Assembly (NCBI GenBank): GCA_002392705.1
Contig: DGHP01000009.1
Span: 1 to 32,537 of the forward strand
DNA length: 32,537 bases
Direction of reading: 5' to 3'
Source: Lachnospiraceae bacterium UBA3845
GTDB taxonomy: Bacteria > Bacillota > Clostridia > Lachnospirales > Lachnospiraceae
Shown here: in pieces, positions 30,345-32,537 of the stretch
Layout: every line of letters begins with the position of its first letter
How positions within the stretch are numbered: the stretch's first letter is position 1
Notes under the pieces: model-generated
Databases searched by the model: none
Told to the model about the DNA's origin: nothing
What the model saw: only the letters and a program-made list of their open reading frames with translations
Position numbers and translations under genes: made by a program

Positions 30345-31187
30345 TCAGGGTACAAGCCCGTCCCTGAATTTGCGGATCATGTCCCATGTCAGAGATACGG
30401 AATTGTCCTCGATCACCAGATCTTCCCGATTCACCCAGATCCCTTCGGAGAGTTCTTCCTTTCCGTCGGTATTCAGATGAACGGAGGGATCGCCGTCAAC
30501 ATCCGCGAAGAAGCCGGCGATCAGAGAAGAGGAGAAGGGCCAGGGCTGCGATTCGCAGTAGCGGATATTTTTCACCTTCAGTCCCACTTCCTCCATGGTT
30601 TCCCGCCGGACCGCATCCTCCAGTGTCTCCCCGACTTCCACAAAGCCCGCGACAAGGGCATGCCGGCGGTAGCCGCTCCTGTTGTAGCGGGTCAGGAGCA
30701 GCTTATCGCCGTCCACAATGGCGATAATGACGACCGGTGAAATCCGCGGATAATAAAGATGGCCGCAGCTGGGACAGCGGATCGCACGCTCCTCATCCGA
30801 ATGGACAGTCGGTACGGCGCAGCAGCCGCAGAAACGGTGCAGGCTGTACCATTCTCCGAGCTGGGCGGCAACTGCAGCACCGAAGGCCAGACAGTCGCTT
30901 TCCATATCCCGAAGGACCATGATATTCTGATAGCGGAAGGGGATCTCTTCCCTCTCCTCAAAAGGGGTATGCGTAAAGAAAAAACCTGTCTCGTCGATCG
31001 AGAACAGATAAAAGGCCTCGCTGACAGCCTGCGGACAGAACTTTTCGAAATCAGCGGCTGTCGGGAGCTTTTTATCCCCGCTGAGAAGAATCTTCCTGCC
31101 GTCCAGCAGAACCAGATAATCGGAGGGGGCAGGCCTGCGCCTGTCATATTCATTGTTGAAAACATGCGGAGCGATATCCTGAAACAT
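30345..31187 (-). CDS. nudC: NudC-type NADH pyrophosphatase (Nudix hydrolase)
   Basis: 280 residues. The central zinc ribbon has Cys120/Cys123 (CGCC) and Cys138/Cys141 (CPSC). The Nudix box runs from Gly181 to Leu203 (GFVEVGETLEDAV...REtMEEVGL pattern with Glu199 and Glu200). The NudC hallmark SQPWPF follows at 213-218, though the next residue is Ser where Pro is usual. It should cleave NAD(H) to NMN(H) and AMP, and NudC relatives also remove NAD caps from RNA. AGAGG lies about 7 bases before the start. The promoter region is shared with the 31243-31254 palindrome. Confidence 0.93.
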   Translation of the reverse strand: MFQDIAPHVFNNEYDRRRPAPSDYLVLLDGRKILLSGDKKLPTAADFEKFCPQAVSEAFYLFSIDETGFFFTHTPFEEREEIPFRYQNIMVLRDMESDCLAFGAAVAAQLGEWYSLHRFCGCCAVPTVHSDEERAIRCPSCGHLYYPRISPVVIIAIVDGDKLLLTRYNRSGYRRHALVAGFVEVGETLEDAVRRETMEEVGLKVKNIRYCESQPWPFSSSLIAGFFADVDGDPSVHLNTDGKEELSEGIWVNREDLVIEDNSVSLTWDMIRKFRDGLVP

Positions 31188-31242
31188 AGGCAGCCTCTTT
31201 TTTTCTGAAATCAGATTTGTTAAGATTACATTCTCTTACAGA

Positions 31243-31254
31243 TATGATATCATA
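31243..31254. promoter_or_regulatory. Palindrome and possible promoter between nudC and the patatin gene
   Basis: TATGATATCATA is a perfect 12-bp palindrome, so a TATGAT -10 exists on both strands. For the plus strand TTAAGA (31220-31225) is 17 bp upstream. The call is weak. Confidence 0.35.
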
Positions 31255-31276
31255 AAGAATCGTCGCGTGAAAAGCT

Positions 31277-31365
31277 GTTATTCCGGTACATGCGCAGCGC
31301 GGATTTGAAAAGCCCGGCTGGTTTATCATGCAGAATCGTTATTCCGGTACATGCACAGCGCGGAT
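31277..31365. repeat. Long direct repeat upstream of the patatin gene
   Basis: A 28-base unit beginning GTTATTCCGGTACATGC and ending CAGCGCGGAT occurs at 31277-31304 and 31338-31365, with one difference, a period of 61. AGAATCGT also recurs nearby (about 31257 and 31333). GCTCTG/CAGAGC (31371-31376/31398-31403) follows. Confidence 0.85.
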
Positions 31366-31421
31366 GGTCCGCTCTGTGCGATATTTCACTAAGACAGCAG
31401 AGCTGCCGGACGGAATATGCG

Positions 31422-31453
31422 TGCGGCCTGGTGTGTGAAGCGCCGTGAACAGG
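31422..31453. repeat. Dispersed palindromic repeat, diverged copy 4
   Basis: TGCGGCCTGGTGTGTGAAG followed by CGCCGTGAACAGG matches the hairpin at 27342-27370 (ACGGCCTGATGTGTGGAGGGCCGTGAA pattern) at most positions. The stem is imperfect. Confidence 0.6.
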
Positions 31454-31515
31454 AATCATCCGGGAAGACAGCCAGAGACAGAGAGAGACAGGATCAGACC
31501 CTGTGAGGGTGACAG

Positions 31516-32442
31516 ATGAGACATATTGAGACAATTCTGAAACAGCTTCCGGACGGAAGGGCCGGAAAGGAACTGGTTGACGGCTGCCTCGTGCTGGAGG
31601 GCGGTGCTTTCCGCGGTCTGTATACCGGCGGTGTCGTGGACACCCTGATGCAGAACGGGATCAATATACAGACTGTGGTCGGCGTATCCGCCGGAGCTCT
31701 GTACGGTTTGTGCTATACCGCCGGAAGAATCGGCTGGCCGAGCCGCTTTAATATCAGCCACTGCAGGGATCCCTATTACGCCGGTCTGAGAGCCTACCGG
31801 AAAAACCGCGGTGTGATCGGCTTCAATATCGTATTTGACGAATTCAAGACAGAGGACCATGAGAACATCTTAAGAGTCATGGATCCGAAGCGGAGGCTGG
31901 TAGCTGTCGCAACCAACTGTCTCACCGGACAGGCGGCTTATCTGGAGAAGACCAACTGCTCCGATATATTTCAGGCTGTAAAAGCATCCGCAAGCATGCA
32001 GGTTCTGTCCAGGATGGTTTATCTGGACGGGATTCCCTATCTGGACGGGGGCAATTCTGTCTTTGTCCCGGTAGACTGGGCACTCCGGCAGAGGTATGAG
32101 AAAATCATCGTCGTCAGGACCAGGGAGAGGGGATACAGAGATCTGGAAGAGTCTGAAACCCAGCTGAAAGCGGAGCTTCGGCTGTATCATAATTACCCGG
32201 CTCTGTGCGACTATATGATGCATGCGGCGCAGTATTACAACAGACTCATGGATCATATCGATGAACTGGAAGAGAGAAAACGGATCTTTGTGATCGCGCC
32301 CAGTGAAGCGCCGGATGTATCCAGGCTGGAGAGAGATCCCGAAAAGCTGTACCGGCTCTACAGGATGGGAGCGGCAAACACCGAAAGACGGATCCCAGCA
32401 ATCCGAAGGTACCTGGGGATGCCGGAAGAAGCCGTGATCTGA
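31516..32442 (+). CDS. Patatin-like phospholipase
   Basis: 308 residues. The glycine-rich oxyanion motif LEGGAFRG lies at about 27-34, the nucleophile Ser58 in GVSAGAL, and the catalytic Asp177 in YLDGG, together the patatin Ser-Asp dyad. It has no signal peptide and is probably a cytosolic or membrane-peripheral acyl hydrolase, most like the YjjU group. GAGGG lies 8 bases before ATG 31516. The substrate is unknown. Confidence 0.92.
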   Translation: MRHIETILKQLPDGRAGKELVDGCLVLEGGAFRGLYTGGVVDTLMQNGINIQTVVGVSAGALYGLCYTAGRIGWPSRFNISHCRDPYYAGLRAYRKNRGVIGFNIVFDEFKTEDHENILRVMDPKRRLVAVATNCLTGQAAYLEKTNCSDIFQAVKASASMQVLSRMVYLDGIPYLDGGNSVFVPVDWALRQRYEKIIVVRTRERGYRDLEESETQLKAELRLYHNYPALCDYMMHAAQYYNRLMDHIDELEERKRIFVIAPSEAPDVSRLERDPEKLYRLYRMGAANTERRIPAIRRYLGMPEEAVI

Positions 32443-32450
32443 ATGTGCCC

Positions 32451-32480
32451 GCGGCCTGCTGTTTCTGACCGCCGTGAGAA
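32451..32480. repeat. Dispersed palindromic repeat, diverged copy 5
   Basis: GCGGCCTGCTGTTTCTGAC followed by CGCCGTGAGAA has the same GCGGCCTG-N-CGCCGTGA frame as copies 3 and 4, starting 8 bases after the patatin stop. Confidence 0.55.
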
Positions 32481-32500
32481 TCCTGTGAAACCGGGCAGGA

Positions 32501-32537
32501 AACTTAAACAGGAAACAGAAAACTCAAACAGGAAACA
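32501..32537. repeat. Short tandem repeat at the right edge
   Basis: AACTTAAACAGGAAACA (32501-32517) is followed by AACTCAAACAGGAAACA (32521-32537) with a 20-base period and one difference. The array appears to run past the window. Confidence 0.8.

Overview
The window looks like a chromosomal segment of a moderately GC-rich gut-type Clostridia bacterium, probably Lachnospiraceae or a close relative. The evidence is a sufCBDSU operon with SufU, AGGAGG-type ribosome binding sites, sigma-A promoters with 16-17 bp spacers, a sugar ABC importer without its own ATPase, a domain-swapped GH3 beta-glucosidase and a YerC/TrpR-type regulator. Genus and species cannot be fixed from the sequence. I see no tRNA, rRNA, CRISPR array, prophage or insertion sequence.

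Layout. (1) 1-5200: the tail of an upstream gene with its terminator, a dispersed repeat, and a tightly packed operon of TrpR-like regulator, PLP aminotransferase, amidohydrolase, acyl-CoA ligase and HAD phosphatase. A perfect palindrome overlaps the promoter. (2) 5300-8530: a sodium:solute symporter and a convergent MATE exporter. (3) 8650-9080: an apparent free-standing structured RNA with its own promoter and strong terminator, followed by a nested palindromic repeat. (4) 9100-14545: the complete SUF iron-sulfur operon behind a promoter and a leader that looks like an attenuator. (5) 14700-18170: a CUT1-type sugar importer (binding protein and two permeases). (6) 18340-21520: a small alarmone synthetase translationally coupled to an OmpR-type response regulator and histidine kinase, then a DUF1292 protein. 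(7) 21570-26090: a promoter, a closed RNA fold and an intrinsic terminator upstream of a domain-swapped GH3 and a Lon-like AAA+ ATPase with no protease domain. (8) 26180-29565: an AraC-type regulator divergent from a second GH3 of the beta-xylosidase type. (9) 29566-32537: 780 bases without a convincing gene but with promoters on both strands and large hairpins, then NudC, a patatin-like lipase and several repeats.

How the parts may work together. The importer, the two cytoplasmic GH3 enzymes and the AraC regulator fit uptake and internal hydrolysis of plant-derived oligosaccharides. The first operon with the nearby symporter could be a catabolic route for an amino or carboxylic acid. The alarmone synthetase in a two-component operon suggests that an envelope signal is linked to (p)ppGpp production. 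The most unusual items are the structured RNAs at 8689-8934 and 21605-21772, the protease-less Lon-like ATPase, the alarmone/two-component operon, the 29566-30344 interval and a dispersed family of palindromic repeats. All assignments come from reading the sequence. No database search was run.
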